A stretch of 64,000 nucleotides of DNA from Neckera pumila (taxonomy: Eukaryota; Streptophyta; Bryopsida; Hypnales; Neckeraceae), in the NCBI GenBank assembly GCA_963969595.1, contig OZ018417.1, forward strand, positions 6,884,501 to 6,948,500, written 5' to 3'. The notes under the pieces were generated by a model. The model searched no databases. It was not told the origin of the DNA and worked only from the letters and a program-made list of their open reading frames with translations. Of this stretch, positions 48,750 to 59,377 are shown piece after piece. The position numbers and the translations under genes are program-made. Within the stretch, counting starts at the first letter, position 1. The number at the start of each line of letters is the position of its first letter.

Positions 48750-50126
48750 TTAACCCCTAAAGTTCCTTAACTGTGTTCTTATCAAAATTGCTCTAAAATT
48801 GCCATTTCTAGTACAAGTACCAAATTTTTGAAAAATATCATTTTTGTACACATGTAACCATAGGATCTTGTAGTACTCTGGTTTGGGAATGTACAGAAAA
48901 AATTTCAGAAATTTCCACCGTGTAGATTGGAAGATATTAGCGTTTGAAGTGGCAAAAGTCCTTTTTTTGGCCCCTGCAAAAATCGGGCAATTGCACTTCA
49001 CAAGGTCAGATTATTATGAAAAAAATTCTAAAATGTTTGTGCTTCTTTGAATTCATTCTTTAGAGCAAGTTGGCTACATGCTTGAAAATTTTCAGATTAT
49101 TTGGAATTGTACAACATATAGGAAAAAAATAGTAAGTAGAAAGAAGTAGAGAATGGTTCAAAACACTAAATTGTTAAGAAGTTAATTATGGAATTGAAAA
49201 ATGCCAATCCCAATGGTGTCAATGTTATAATAAATAATCTACATTCTACAATTTTATTTTCTTTGAAAAATACTGAAAATTGAGTGAAATTAACGACTTT
49301 AAAGTTTATTTTAGAGTAGACAATCCATAACTACCCGCAAACTAAAAATCCTTGTAACGTCTGATTCATTGACCAAAATAGAATGATTCAATAAATCAAA
49401 CGTTCCTCGTCCCTACCTTCTATAAAAAATCGGGCAGCTGCACTTTGCAAGCTCACTTTTCAATGAAAAAATGCCGATAAAGGTGGTGCTTCTTTAAATT
49501 CAGTTTCCTAAACAAGTTGTCTATATGCTTGAAAAATTTCACATCATTTGGAATTGTACAACATATAGGAAAAAAGTAGTAAGTAGAAAGAAGTAAAAAA
49601 TGATTCAAAATACTAAATTGTTAAAAATTTAATTATGGAATTTAAAATGCCAATCCCAACGGTTGTAATGTTGTAATAATCAATCTACATCCTAGGATTT
49701 TATTTTTTTCCAAAAATATTGAAAATTGAGTTAAATAAACGACTTTAAAGTTTTTTTTAGAGTAGAGAATCCATAACTGCCCGCAATTCAAAAACCTTCA
49801 TAACTTTTGACTCATTGATTGAAATGGAATGACTCAAAGCTTTTTAAGTATATATAAATGTAGAGAATCAATTTTTTTTTTAAATTCCAAAAGAAATGAT
49901 TTTTTCTGATCTGCCCAAACTGCCCAGTTACAAAAAAAAGTAACATATTAGATCACAACTTTTGGCTTGTATTTCGAAATGTCATGAAACTTGGTACACA
50001 TGAAGATATTCCCCGCCCCCACCTTCTATTAAAATTTCAGCTTCAAATATGGATATCTCTAGTCACACATGCCTACCCAAAATTTCAATACGGCCAAAAA
50101 ACGCATGTTGGTCCTTTAGGGGTTAA
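48750..50126 (+). mobile_element. TTAA-family element with internal ~420 bp duplication (1,377 bp)
   Basis: It starts TTAACCCCTAAAGTTCC and ends GGTCCTTTAGGGGTTAA. It is longer than the 913 bp copy because its middle is present twice: about 48,975-49,395 and 49,420-49,840, each with TCGGGCA..TGCACTT, GGAATTGTACAACATATAGG, AATGCCAATCCCAA and TTTTAGAGTAGA. The two halves differ at many sites, so the duplication is old. No coding potential. Confidence 0.85.
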
Positions 50127-51649
50127 TGTCTTCTCCTACATGCATATGTATAATTCTTCTGCCCTTGAAGTTTTGCAGATTAATTTCTTTTCCTTTGTTT
50201 TGGTCTCCTATATATTGTTGGTTTTATTTTCTGTGAATGTAGTAACCACATATATATTACCAGTCTGTTTTTTGTGAGTGTATTATCCACATATGTTTAC
50301 AACGGGAAAATACTCCAAGCAAAGATTGTTTTTGAAAGGAGAGGAGGTTTGAGATGAAGAAGAATGTATACCAAATAAAATTAGAAGAAGGAAAGATTTA
50401 TAGCTGTGATCTTTAAATTAATTTAATCCAATGTAATTTGTTTTGTTTTTGTATGAATTTTGTTTGTGTAGACAATGCCGGTTTATGGATTGAAACCTTT
50501 TTCTTTTAAGAATAGGAAAGTAAGGAATTATTATTTCTTGTTTACTATCATATCATCTTTGCTGAATCCTTGCAAAACGTTGCCAACTCGAAGCTCTTTC
50601 GTTGAGCTATTTTTTGTTGAGTTGGAGGTTGTTAGATGGCCAGGTTGTGGTGAAAGCTGTTAGCCTTGAAAAGAGCTTGTCCAAAAAGGTGGAAGCATCC
50701 AAAATCATCAAAATAAGGAATTCAGCCTACTTGGAGGCACCATTTCAAAAATTAATATTTTGTGGTGTTGGCGAGAGAAAATCATGAATCTTCGGGAAAA
50801 AAAAAAGATTTTTCAAGCTTGGCATGTATTTTTTATGAATTTTCAAAGTTGCAGTCCCTTAGACCACTAAAATCATCCTGTAGGTAGACCCAAATTTGAA
50901 TTTTGACAAATTCAGCACTTATCTAATTATAGTGAAGAGAGGAGAAAACTTTATGACACACGTCAAAGACCATTCAATGGAAGTTTAAGGACGGTTTAAT
51001 GTCCATCTAGGAACAAAGATTAGATGCAGGGACGCTATTGGGTGTTTCTACCTTATAGCACTTCCTACATTCACTATGCTTTGGTAACTAGTCCTTTCCT
51101 ATTGCAAATCAATTGTGGATATTTCCTTTACAAATATCTATTGTACGTGTAGGTCAATTTTAAAAATAAGTAGGGAAAATTTGAATTGTGTCTAAAATTT
51201 TAAAAATTCTACAACTATTTCGGAAAATCTGAAAAAAATTCATTGTTACTAATTATGAATATCCAAAAAATACTCTTCAGAGATTTTTGAAAAAAAATAC
51301 ACATTCATACATGAATAGACAAAAGAGTCCAAATTAGGAGTGTCTAAAAATTAAAAAAGCAAAGTATTGAAAGCCAAGAAATCCAAATCAAGCTACCAAA
51401 TTATTGCCTTACAAAAACTAAACTATTTTGATAGCAAGGTGCCGAAATTGACTTACGCGTACAATATTTGGTTTCTAGATTTGCAGGAATTCTCTAGCAA
51501 ATGAACTCTCATGTGAGTGAGAAGTTCAAGAGCTTTAGCATCTATAAGCGGCTTGTTCTTTGTGATTTTTGCCTGGTCATATGGTTACTTTTTATCATGA
51601 GCAAGCTTTTGCTTATTAATTTTTCCTACAATTCCAGGTTCTGCTTTTA
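50127..51649. other. Intergenic sequence with a small dispersed repeat
   Basis: No supported gene. The segment 51,145-51,250 (GTAGGTCAATTTTA.. to ACAACTATTTCGGAAAATCTG) resembles the last ~100 bp of the window (63,895-64,000), so it is part of a dispersed repeat. Confidence 0.5.
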
Positions 51650-52240
51650 GTATCCACTAGTGTGCCTTGTGCCATTGCCGCAACCAAAAAAAAGTAAAAA
51701 TAATTTTTTAATTTTTTAAAACTTATAAATTCAATAACCTTATCACTGTTGTGTAAGAGGTTGCCTTCTTGGCACGAATAGAAAGCTTTATGCACAAAGG
51801 AGTGGAAGGGATTTTGTTTCATGGCGTTTGGACATGCAACGTGAATCATGTTTCTTCCAAAATAAAGTATAATTTAATATAATTTTTAAATTTTAAAAAA
51901 TCATAACTTTCAAACCGTAGGTCCAAACACCACGAAATTGGCTTGAATAGAAAGCTCTATGCACAAAGGAGTGCAAGGACTTTGTTTTGTGGAGTTTGGA
52001 CACGTGATGTGAAAGTTATGGTTTTCCAATTAAAAGATAATTTCATTCAATTTTTTCGATTCATAAAAACTTTGAAATTCAATAACTTTCTCACCGTAGG
52101 TCCAAAAACCACATAATAAAGTCCGTGCACCCCTCGTTGTCAAGAGCTTTCCAACAATTCCAAAAACGCCTCAAGACGCTTCACGATTTCATAGATCTCA
52201 TTGTATCAAACAAACAAAACAAAACAAAACAAACAACCTA
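51650..52240 (+). mobile_element. Dispersed retroposon-like repeat, trimeric copy with AAAC tail
   Basis: The head is CACTAGTGTGCCTTGTGCC. About three body units follow (AATTCAATAAC..TC, CCGTAGGTCCAAA, AAAGGAGTGCAAGG, CAAGAGCTTTCCAAC). The copy ends in CAAACAAACAAAACAAAACAAAACAAAC near 52,208-52,236. An A-rich simple tail of this kind suggests RNA-mediated copying. Confidence 0.65.
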
Positions 52241-52662
52241 ACTTAATTCCTTAGCGCCAGTCCAAGAATCCCGAAATGAGGCCAAAAGTTGACCGTTGAA
52301 AGTGCAAGAAGGTTAGTGTGGACAGTTTGTGTGAAAGTTGGGAACGTTTTCACCGTGCGAGTTTAGATACTATAATGGTCAAATTTGAGTTGACTATGAA
52401 AAAATCAGCGGTGTGGAAGTGGATCTGACACTTTGAAGATTCACCCAAATTCAGGCAAGTGGACTCTTGCCTTGAAATTTGGACAATAGGTAAGATCAAA
52501 TGCACAATGACGCCCTACCAAATTACAGAATTTTTTGATGCCCCACTCATTGCATATTGTAGCCATGAATTTGCAAGACAAGCATCTGCAACTGCAAGCA
52601 AACTGGAAGCAGTGTACAATCAGTACTTACACATAAGACGCACTACTGATGGTGCACCTAAA
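52241..52662. other. Intergenic sequence
   Basis: A plus-strand frame from 52,459 is open for ~70 codons before it enters the AT repeat. Its first part looks protein-like (HEFARQASATASKLEAVYNQY) but has no recognisable family and no exon partners. It could be a small relic exon. Confidence 0.3.
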
Positions 52663-52760
52663 CATTACAAAAAATTTCAAGCCTCAATAAGGTTGCTAGC
52701 CTTGCATCCCCGTGGTGCAATTATGGAAAAAATATATATTTTTAAATGTGCCGTGGTGCA

Positions 52761-52858
<98 letters not shown>

Positions 52859-52961
52859 TTTAAATTAATTAAATTTTTTTTTTTTTTCTGTAATTGCACC
52901 CCATAGGTTGCCAAAAATCACGCACTCGCAGTCTTGTTGAGGCCTGAAATTTTTTGTAATG
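52663..52961. mobile_element. MITE with an (AT)n expansion inside
   Basis: The ends are CATTACAAAAAATTTCAAGCC and, in reverse from 52,961, CATTACAAAAAATTTCAGGCC. The complementarity continues inward for ~60 bp (GGTGCAATTATGG / CTGTAATTGCACC). The middle is taken up by an AT microsatellite and a T run. The ends belong with those of the elements at 498, 25,784 and 55,576. Confidence 0.82.
52768..52850. repeat. (AT)n microsatellite, ~41 units, then T run
   Basis: An uninterrupted AT run is followed by ~12 T. It gives rise to spurious IYIYIY open frames on both strands. Confidence 0.97.
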
Positions 52962-53254
52962 GCACCGCTCCACATTAGAGCTCCCGCATTTCTGCACGTG
53001 TCAAATTCTTCTCGATTTTTGTCTTACGAAAAAATGAAAGCGTTTTCACCTCCATTTTCAAGGATTCAGCGGAGGAAGAAGAAAGCGATGCATCATCCGT
53101 AGAGGTGGAAGAAAAATAGCAGCTAGTGAGCTCTTGGTTCCAACCCTAGATCTAAAGCACACACAAAACGACCTCGTAAACCACTCGCGGGACTTCTCCC
53201 GTTCATTCTACGGGGAAGTTCATGCGCTGTAATGCCCGCTTACGTGGGTAAACC
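52962..53254. other. Moderately GC-rich sequence without a clear gene
   Basis: Frames contain stops, and no exon chain could be built. The region may be the decayed 5' part of a gene or repeat. Confidence 0.35.
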
Positions 53255-53480
53255 CGTGTAATTGGGGATTACGGATTTTTCGTCCGGCTCCAATTTATCA
53301 TCCGGATTTTCATTGAATTTTGCTTGTGCTTTACGTCGGGCAATACCCTTATCGTTGGGCATTGCGCCAAATAATCAGCCCTCCTCGTCGGGCTCCGCCC
53401 TCCTCGTCGGCCAATTATTTAGCGCAATGCCCTCCTCTACGGGCATTGCCCTATACATAATCCCCAAACCAAAAAAATCA
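53255..53480. repeat. GC-rich fold-back (nested palindrome)
   Basis: The outer arms contain TTGGGGATTAC and, at the right, ATAATCCCCAAAC. The inner arms are GGGCAATACCC..GGGCATTGCGCCAAATAAT (53,338-53,377) and AATTATTTAGCGCAATGCCC..GGGCATTGCCC (53,411-53,450). The centre is a direct repeat of GCCCTCCTCGTCGG. The structure would form a long stem with small internal stems and could be a MITE. The element's GC content is far above its surroundings. Confidence 0.8.
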
Positions 53481-54294
53481 AATATTCAATACAAACAAAC
53501 ACATTCCGTGTTCTAAACTAACATCCACAGCACGTCCTCACACCTCCAGAACCACGACCTCTACAGAAATAAAATGCAAAGTATTCAAACTATCGAATTT
53601 GAAAAACGCTTTCAAAAATCCACCAAGCCTCATGACCTTTCTCCCTGACTCTTCCCTGAAACACACAAACACTAGATCTAAAAGATCAGAGCGACGCTCA
53701 CAAAGTTTATCTCTTCGCGCTTACTTTGTATCAGGCTTCCAATCTATAATTTTTTTGTAACGTGAATGAAGAATCTCAAACAAAAAGCTCTTTGCACACA
53801 CGCCTCACTTAGCACTTTTGCAACGTCTCTTGCAGCTTGCAAATAGAACTCGCGATCAAGGCTCATTCAGCGTTGTGGCGCGCGAAATAGCCCAATGGCC
53901 AGCGACTAGCCCCAGCCGATGCTTCCGGTGGCTGGTTCGGACGCAGTTTGTAGAAATTGCAGAAACACTGTACAACTTGACGAAATTATGGCCCTTATGT
54001 GCACGTATGACCCCTAAACCCGTATCGCCCATTCACGTGTATTACCCCTCTCATCAATGTAATTAATTTCTTGTCAGTACAACCACGACTTGGTCCCCAT
54101 TTGGTTCTAACAAAATTTGGGGAGGGTAGATTTGGGGTGTTGGGGCGCTTAAGGAATGGACTAGTGCAGCGTGTTTTTTTGGGCGAAATTTTGCACTTGT
54201 CAGACTGTTTTAGCCTGTCCGACGCCCTCCCTCCAGATTTCATCCAGTGGTTTGAAGGCTTTTGGCGACACTTGTCCAAAAAAAAACCACTGGA
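53481..54294 (+). other. Region with an unassigned 82-codon open frame
   Basis: A frame at 53,818-54,066 encodes a plausible peptide (QLANRTRDQGSFSVVAREIA, CFRWLVRTQFVEIAETLY). It starts on a non-ATG codon, and no flanking exons were found. It could be an exon of an unseen gene or a relic. The rest shows no features. Confidence 0.3.
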
Positions 54295-54595
54295 CTAGTG
54301 TATCCTGTGTCGTTGTCATAGTCATTGGGATGTCAAAAGTGATTTTTAAGCCCTCTTCAATCTCCTTAAATAAAGTAAAATTAATTTTCTTATTTTTTAT
54401 TCATGAAAGCTTTGAAATTCAATAACTTTTGCGCCGTAGGTCCAAATGCCAACCCGTACATCCCTCCTCGGTAAGGGCTTTCCGACGGTACCAAGCAAGC
54501 GGCGAGGGGATGCACTATCGGGGAGATCTCAACGTAATAAACAAACAAACAAATAAACAAATAATCAAACAAACAAAACAAAACAAAACAAACAA
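54295..54595 (+). mobile_element. Dispersed retroposon-like repeat with AAAC tail
   Basis: The head is ACTAGTGTATCCTGTGTCG. The body has GCGCCGTAGGTCCAAATGCC, GGGCTTTCCGACGGTACCAA and GGGAGATCTCAACG, followed by a long (AAAC/AAAT)n tail from about 54,538 to 54,594. Confidence 0.75.
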
Positions 54596-54730
54596 TTCAT
54601 CTTAAAGGTATGGATGGTTGCACCAATCTGCGAAGCATTTGAATACTCTTAATCCTAAAGGTCTTATTCTATGTGTACAGGCATACTAAACGGACAATAA
54701 ACATTGCCATGGCTGTTGACCTCATTTTGA

Positions 54731-54990
54731 ACTAGTGTGGCCTTATGCCATTGCTACAGCCAAAACAAAAATAAAAGCGTTTTTCTAATTTTTTAACTGA
54801 TTAAAACTTTGAAATTCAATAACTCTCACCTTGTAGGTCCAAATGCCACAAAACAAAGCCCATGCACGTACCCCTCTTTGTTGAGGGCTTTTCGACGGTA
54901 CCAAACACACAACCGAGGGACGCATGGTCCGAGAGATCTCAATATAACAAACAACCAAACCAAACAATTAAATAAACAGCTTATCTTCAA
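54731..54990 (+). mobile_element. Dispersed retroposon-like repeat
   Basis: The head is ACTAGTGTGGCCTTATGCC. The body has CTTGTAGGTCCAAATGCCAC, GGGCTTTTCGACGGTACCAA and GAGATCTCAATATAACAAAC, with an AAAC-rich tail. Confidence 0.75.
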
Positions 54991-55004
54991 GGTATAGACT
55001 AGTG

Positions 55005-55245
55005 TATCTTGTGTTGTTGCCACAACCAAAACAAAACGGAAAATAATTTTCTTATTTTTTTATTCATATAAAAAACTTCAAAACTTTCACACCGTAGGTT
55101 TGAATGCCATGAAACCAAGCCTGTGCACCCCTCCAGCCTTGTCTAGAGGTTTTCGACAATACCAAGCACGCCACCAAAGGACGCATGGTTCAGGAGATCT
55201 CAACGTAATAAAACAAACAAACAAAACAAACAAACAAATAGCCAA
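55005..55245 (+). mobile_element. Dispersed retroposon-like repeat with AAAC tail
   Basis: The head is GACTAGTGTATCTTGTGTTG. The body has ACACCGTAGGTTTGAATGCC, GGTTTTCGACAATACCAAGC and GGAGATCTCAACG, then (AAAC)n to about 55,240. It lies head to tail with the 54,731 copy, 15 bp apart. Confidence 0.75.
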
Positions 55246-55247
55246 AC

Positions 55248-55440
55248 TTAACTCCTAAAGGACCAAATTGCGTTTTTTGGCAACATAGCAATTTTGGGCA
55301 GCTCACTACAAATGGATTTTTTATTTTTTTTCCTTAAAATTTTTACACAACATGTGCCCAAAAAGTAGCTTTAAGGCCCAACAATTTTTGTAACTTTTGA
55401 CTACATAGTTAAAAAGTTATTGCATGATATGTACTAAGCC
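55248..55440 (-). mobile_element. TTAA-family element fragment
   Basis: It starts TTAACTCCTAAAGGACCAAA and shares GCGTTTTTTGGCAACA, GTAGCTTTAAGGCCCAACAA and TTTTGACTACATAGTTAAAAAG with the copy at 46,864. Homology stops near 55,440. Confidence 0.78.
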
Positions 55441-55575
55441 CTTTGATCTACCAAAAAGTATATCATTATAAGGATGTTTTCATTTTAATTGAATGACATG
55501 GCATTTTGTCTAATAACCTTCTAGTCCCCTAATGTAGACCAAACCTGTGATCAATGCTGGTATGACTAATGTTGG

Positions 55576-55929
55576 CATTAGAAAAAAAAAAAAACCCTCC
55601 GGGAGGCTGTTCCAAATTGATATGGCCAAGCTATTTTAAACTTGGCCTGCAGTCTTGAAATGACTGCTAGTGAACAATCAACTTGGCTGACTGCTTGCCA
55701 AAACGGTCAACTATCGTACTTTTTTTTTTTTTTAAATATTTTTTTAAGATTAAAAAAAAATTATTATTAATTTTTTATTTGCGAATTTCGGTTCCTGCGC
55801 CATTGTCACAACAGAAGCTATTGTGCGAAAATAGGACAAAAAACCATTTTTCAGCCCCCCAAAACACAATTTCAGGGTCCTCTAGAGGGTTGTGGAGCAG
55901 CCCCTGGAGGCCTGAAATTTTCTCTAATG
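55576..55929. mobile_element. CATTA-type MITE
   Basis: The ends are CATTAGAAAAAAAAAAAAAC at the left and GAAATTTTCTCTAATG at the right, with inner CCTCCGGGAGGC and CCTGGAGGCC. The right end matches other family ends (AAATTTCAGGCCTCC in reverse). The interior contains a poly(T)/poly(A) stretch. Confidence 0.6.
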
Positions 55930-56961
55930 TGTCCTCATAGACTTCTTTATATATTTGGGCATGGGCAAAAGAACGCATTTCTAGGTTCAAACTATATCAA
56001 TTGCTCTAATTAGTGTATGATATACTATTTGTAGATTTAGAAAAGAATGCTTGCCAAACATTCATTAGGATTGTGGGGAGTACCTGTGATAGATAACAAT
56101 GAGAATGCAACTACTGTAGTGTGATGAGACTCCTAAACAAAGAAAAATAATCAAATGTTGTTCATGTGAGCTTTATTTTCTAATTGTCAAGAGTCACATC
56201 CGCCACAAAGTTCCAAACGTTGCGTCTCCAACAAATCTTTGAGATCAATTTTCTAAACACTACAAAGATCAATTCCGCCTTCCATTCCCAGGACGGAAGC
56301 TGCAATCTTGCCTTCCGTTGATTGCCTGAATCAGGATGCTGAAGGTAAGCATTATATATCTGCATATAGTTTAATACTCATCAGTAAATGCTTTCAAAAG
56401 ATTGCAGCATGATATTAACCATCATATAAACCCCAAATGCCCAAATGGACCAAAGTGGACGCTTCTCCTTAACAGGAATTGACGGAATCATTCAAAAAGC
56501 TCCAAAGGAAATACAGAATTTAGCAGTAGAATAAGAATTTGTACCCCACATTTTTTAACAATAGAAAAATGTTTCAAAAGTTCTCATAACCAACTATTTG
56601 CTCTCAAAAAGGACTTTATATTTTCAGTTTGGGCACTTAGCATTGAAACTTTGGGTGAGAAGTTATTTCAACAAAACATTAGCTTAGAAGTTAATGAACT
56701 TCAGTGTCACCTTGACAACGAGGTAGATTGCTGTACAGCTACGAGTACCGAAAATACAAAAACAAAGCGACCCCTACCGAAGCTAAAAAAAGGCTGAAAT
56801 ATCACTGTCCGGTCAAAACAACGTTGCGAATTTCACAGGGATCACAATCGTAGAGAGCTAAAAATTGAAATTGAAATTAAAAAAAGGAAATGGCTTACCT
56901 CTCAGCCCCCATTTGAACCCGTGAGAAAAATGTACATGGAAACTATCAGGTGGTACTGGAT
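55930..56961 (-). other. 3' flank of the ETF-beta gene
   Basis: No gene. The part next to 56,961 is probably the 3' untranslated region. A poly(A) site could not be chosen. Confidence 0.4.
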
Positions 56962-59377
56962 CTATATAACATGCGCCTCATTCTTCAGCTTGTCCAAAAG
57001 TTCATCCACTGAAGCCACCATCACTCCTGCTTTACGTTGAGCTGGTTCCACTACCTCCACAATCTGCAAGTCTGAACTGATTTCCACTCCAAGCTGCTCC
57101 GGGGTCACTTGGCTGATGGACTTCTTCTTGGCTTTCATGATATTAGGCAAAGTGGCGTAACGGGGCTGGTTCAACCGTAGATCAGCCCTACAATCATCAT
57201 TCAAGCGATCTAAGTATCTTCTGACAGACAGTCCAAGAGTAACAAACAACGGTCTACATCAATAACAAACCAAACCCGCATTCTCTCAATTCATTTAACC
57301 ATTGCTTCGAAGCCGCATCCAATGAATCATGAAGAAGATTGGCTACAGCATAACAAGTCTACATCATCGAACCAAACAGAATCTGCAGCAGGTTTTCATT
57401 GCATAGAATGTAAGACACGTATTAATATAATTTACAGGTATGCATAGGATACGACATTAAAGTTTGGCTAATAAAGTGCACGGCGTTTGAGTTCAGAAGA
57501 TACTAACGAGACAACAGCAGGCAATTGCAGCTTCAGACTCTCCAGTCCACCATCCACTTCCCGCTCAACAATCACTGAACTGGAGCCTTTCTCCATTGAC
57601 ACCTACACACAAAATGTCCATACACCATTGATGGATCACCACCGGAAGCTTACCGGCAGGCATATAAAAAAAGTCGCCTTTCAGTCTTAAATGTATCATA
57701 TTATACAGCATGGAAAGACAATTTGACATGCCCAAAGTAACCAAGAGGACAAGCCCAACAGGGACAAAGATGGGTGCTCACAGACCTTGGACGCGAATGT
57801 GGCTTGTGGCCACTGCAACAAGCCAGCAACCATCTGCCCAGTCTGGTTGGCGTCATCGTCAATAGCCTGCAACAACGAGATGTGACCATTCTATTAATTC
57901 TCCACAAAAGTTCATAACATTCTCGAGCAGTTGGCAATGTGCACCCTTCTCCACCGTATAGAAGTGGTAAATCACCGTGTAATCAAATTGGAAAAAAATT
58001 CAATCACATAGACCACTTGGCACATAGAGCTCGAAATTTCTAAACAATCGAGAATGTGGCTGTGCAACGTCTGTCATGAGCTCAAGATTAAGCATTCAAA
58101 AGGGATCTATATGACCAGTTTCATGACCAATTTCAAGGCGCTGCTCAAGAATGTAATGATTAATGCGAAGAGCAGGAACTTCTAACCATTAAGAGAACAA
58201 TTGAACTTGCCTGTTTTCCAAGCAAAAGCATGTTCGGTTTCTCAGACTCAGCAAGGCTTCGCAGTAGTTTTGCCACAGCCAAAGGGTAGAGCGTCTCAGT
58301 GGTGGACACATGAATAGCCCGGTCCGCACCCATGGCCAACCCAGTACGCAATGTGTCAGTGCAATGAGGCCCTCCCATTGAGACCACCACCACTTCTTTG
58401 GCATGGCCAGCCTCACGCAGCCGCAATGCCTCCTCCAGCGCTATCTCGCAGAACGGGTTCATTGCCATCTTCACATTTGTGGTTTCCACTCCAGTCTGGT
58501 TGGCAACCAATTCAAAACATTCATCTCCCCATTCTATATCAATTCAGAGTATCATAACATTTATCAACCAATTATAGTGATGTCCTTTGGCCTCGTACTC
58601 TCCAAAAGACCCTGCTTGTGAGGTTTCACTAGCCACTTTAATAAAAATCCCTGCTCAGAAATCTAAAAGAGGAATACTCATAATCTGACGAGGTGTCGGA
58701 AAATCTCTAGCTTATGGAATGATACATCAATAGCATTTAAACCCCGTCGTTCAGGGTACTGTATTCTCACTTTATAAACGGTAGTTGAATAACACCACAA
58801 GTATTAACGCAGAATAAAGTTGAAAAAACATGATGATCTTCTTTAAATCTATGTTTTGTTATTTCTCTTACAATGAATATCTTATAGGTATGGTACACAA
58901 GGAAATATATGTACACAAACCTAGAAAGAACTCCTCGATCTTTTGACGACTAACCCTAATCCCAAGGTTTGCATGACTCTGTCCTCCCAATCCCCTTCTG
59001 GAGTTAGGCTCCCATCTTCAGGTGCAAAAGATGGGAGGATCTGATTATCTCTAGGTGCTTAAGATGGCGAGGCCTCTTCAATTTGAGATGCTTACAAAAT
59101 GTTGTCTCCTCATCCTCCAGATTCAAAGGTTAAGTTCAGCTTTAAATGAAAGCACTTTTGCAAGGTATATTACTGCGAAGGATTTGCATAATTCTAGGTG
59201 ACGGAGGAGATTTGCTGGCTAATTAGCTGGCTGTCCAGTTAAGCTAATTAACATCCTAAACTATATGTCGACAAAGAAGCCATGTGAAGCAATTTTAGGG
59301 CAATTCACCTTGTCAGATTTGACGCGGATTTTCACGGCGTAATCAATGACTCGCTTGACGGCCACCATGATCTTCAT
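56962..59377 (-). CDS. ETFB: Electron transfer flavoprotein subunit beta, mitochondrial, 251 aa
   Basis: Five minus-strand exons close in phase: 59377-59309, 58495-58211, 57866-57786, 57602-57508, 57187-56962. The protein starts [20 protein letters not shown], continues with [34 protein letters not shown] and [20 protein letters not shown], and ends with [29 protein letters not shown] (the ETF-beta signature region) and KLKNEAHVI. About 250 aa is the family's normal length. ETF-beta pairs with ETF-alpha in the mitochondrial matrix to pass electrons from acyl-CoA and amino-acid catabolic dehydrogenases to ETF:ubiquinone oxidoreductase. The start is the first ATG of a frame that follows a good acceptor at 59,419, so the 5' leader has an intron. 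Intron 2 begins with GC (CAG/GCAAGT). As in other ETF-beta proteins, no long presequence is seen. Confidence 0.96.
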
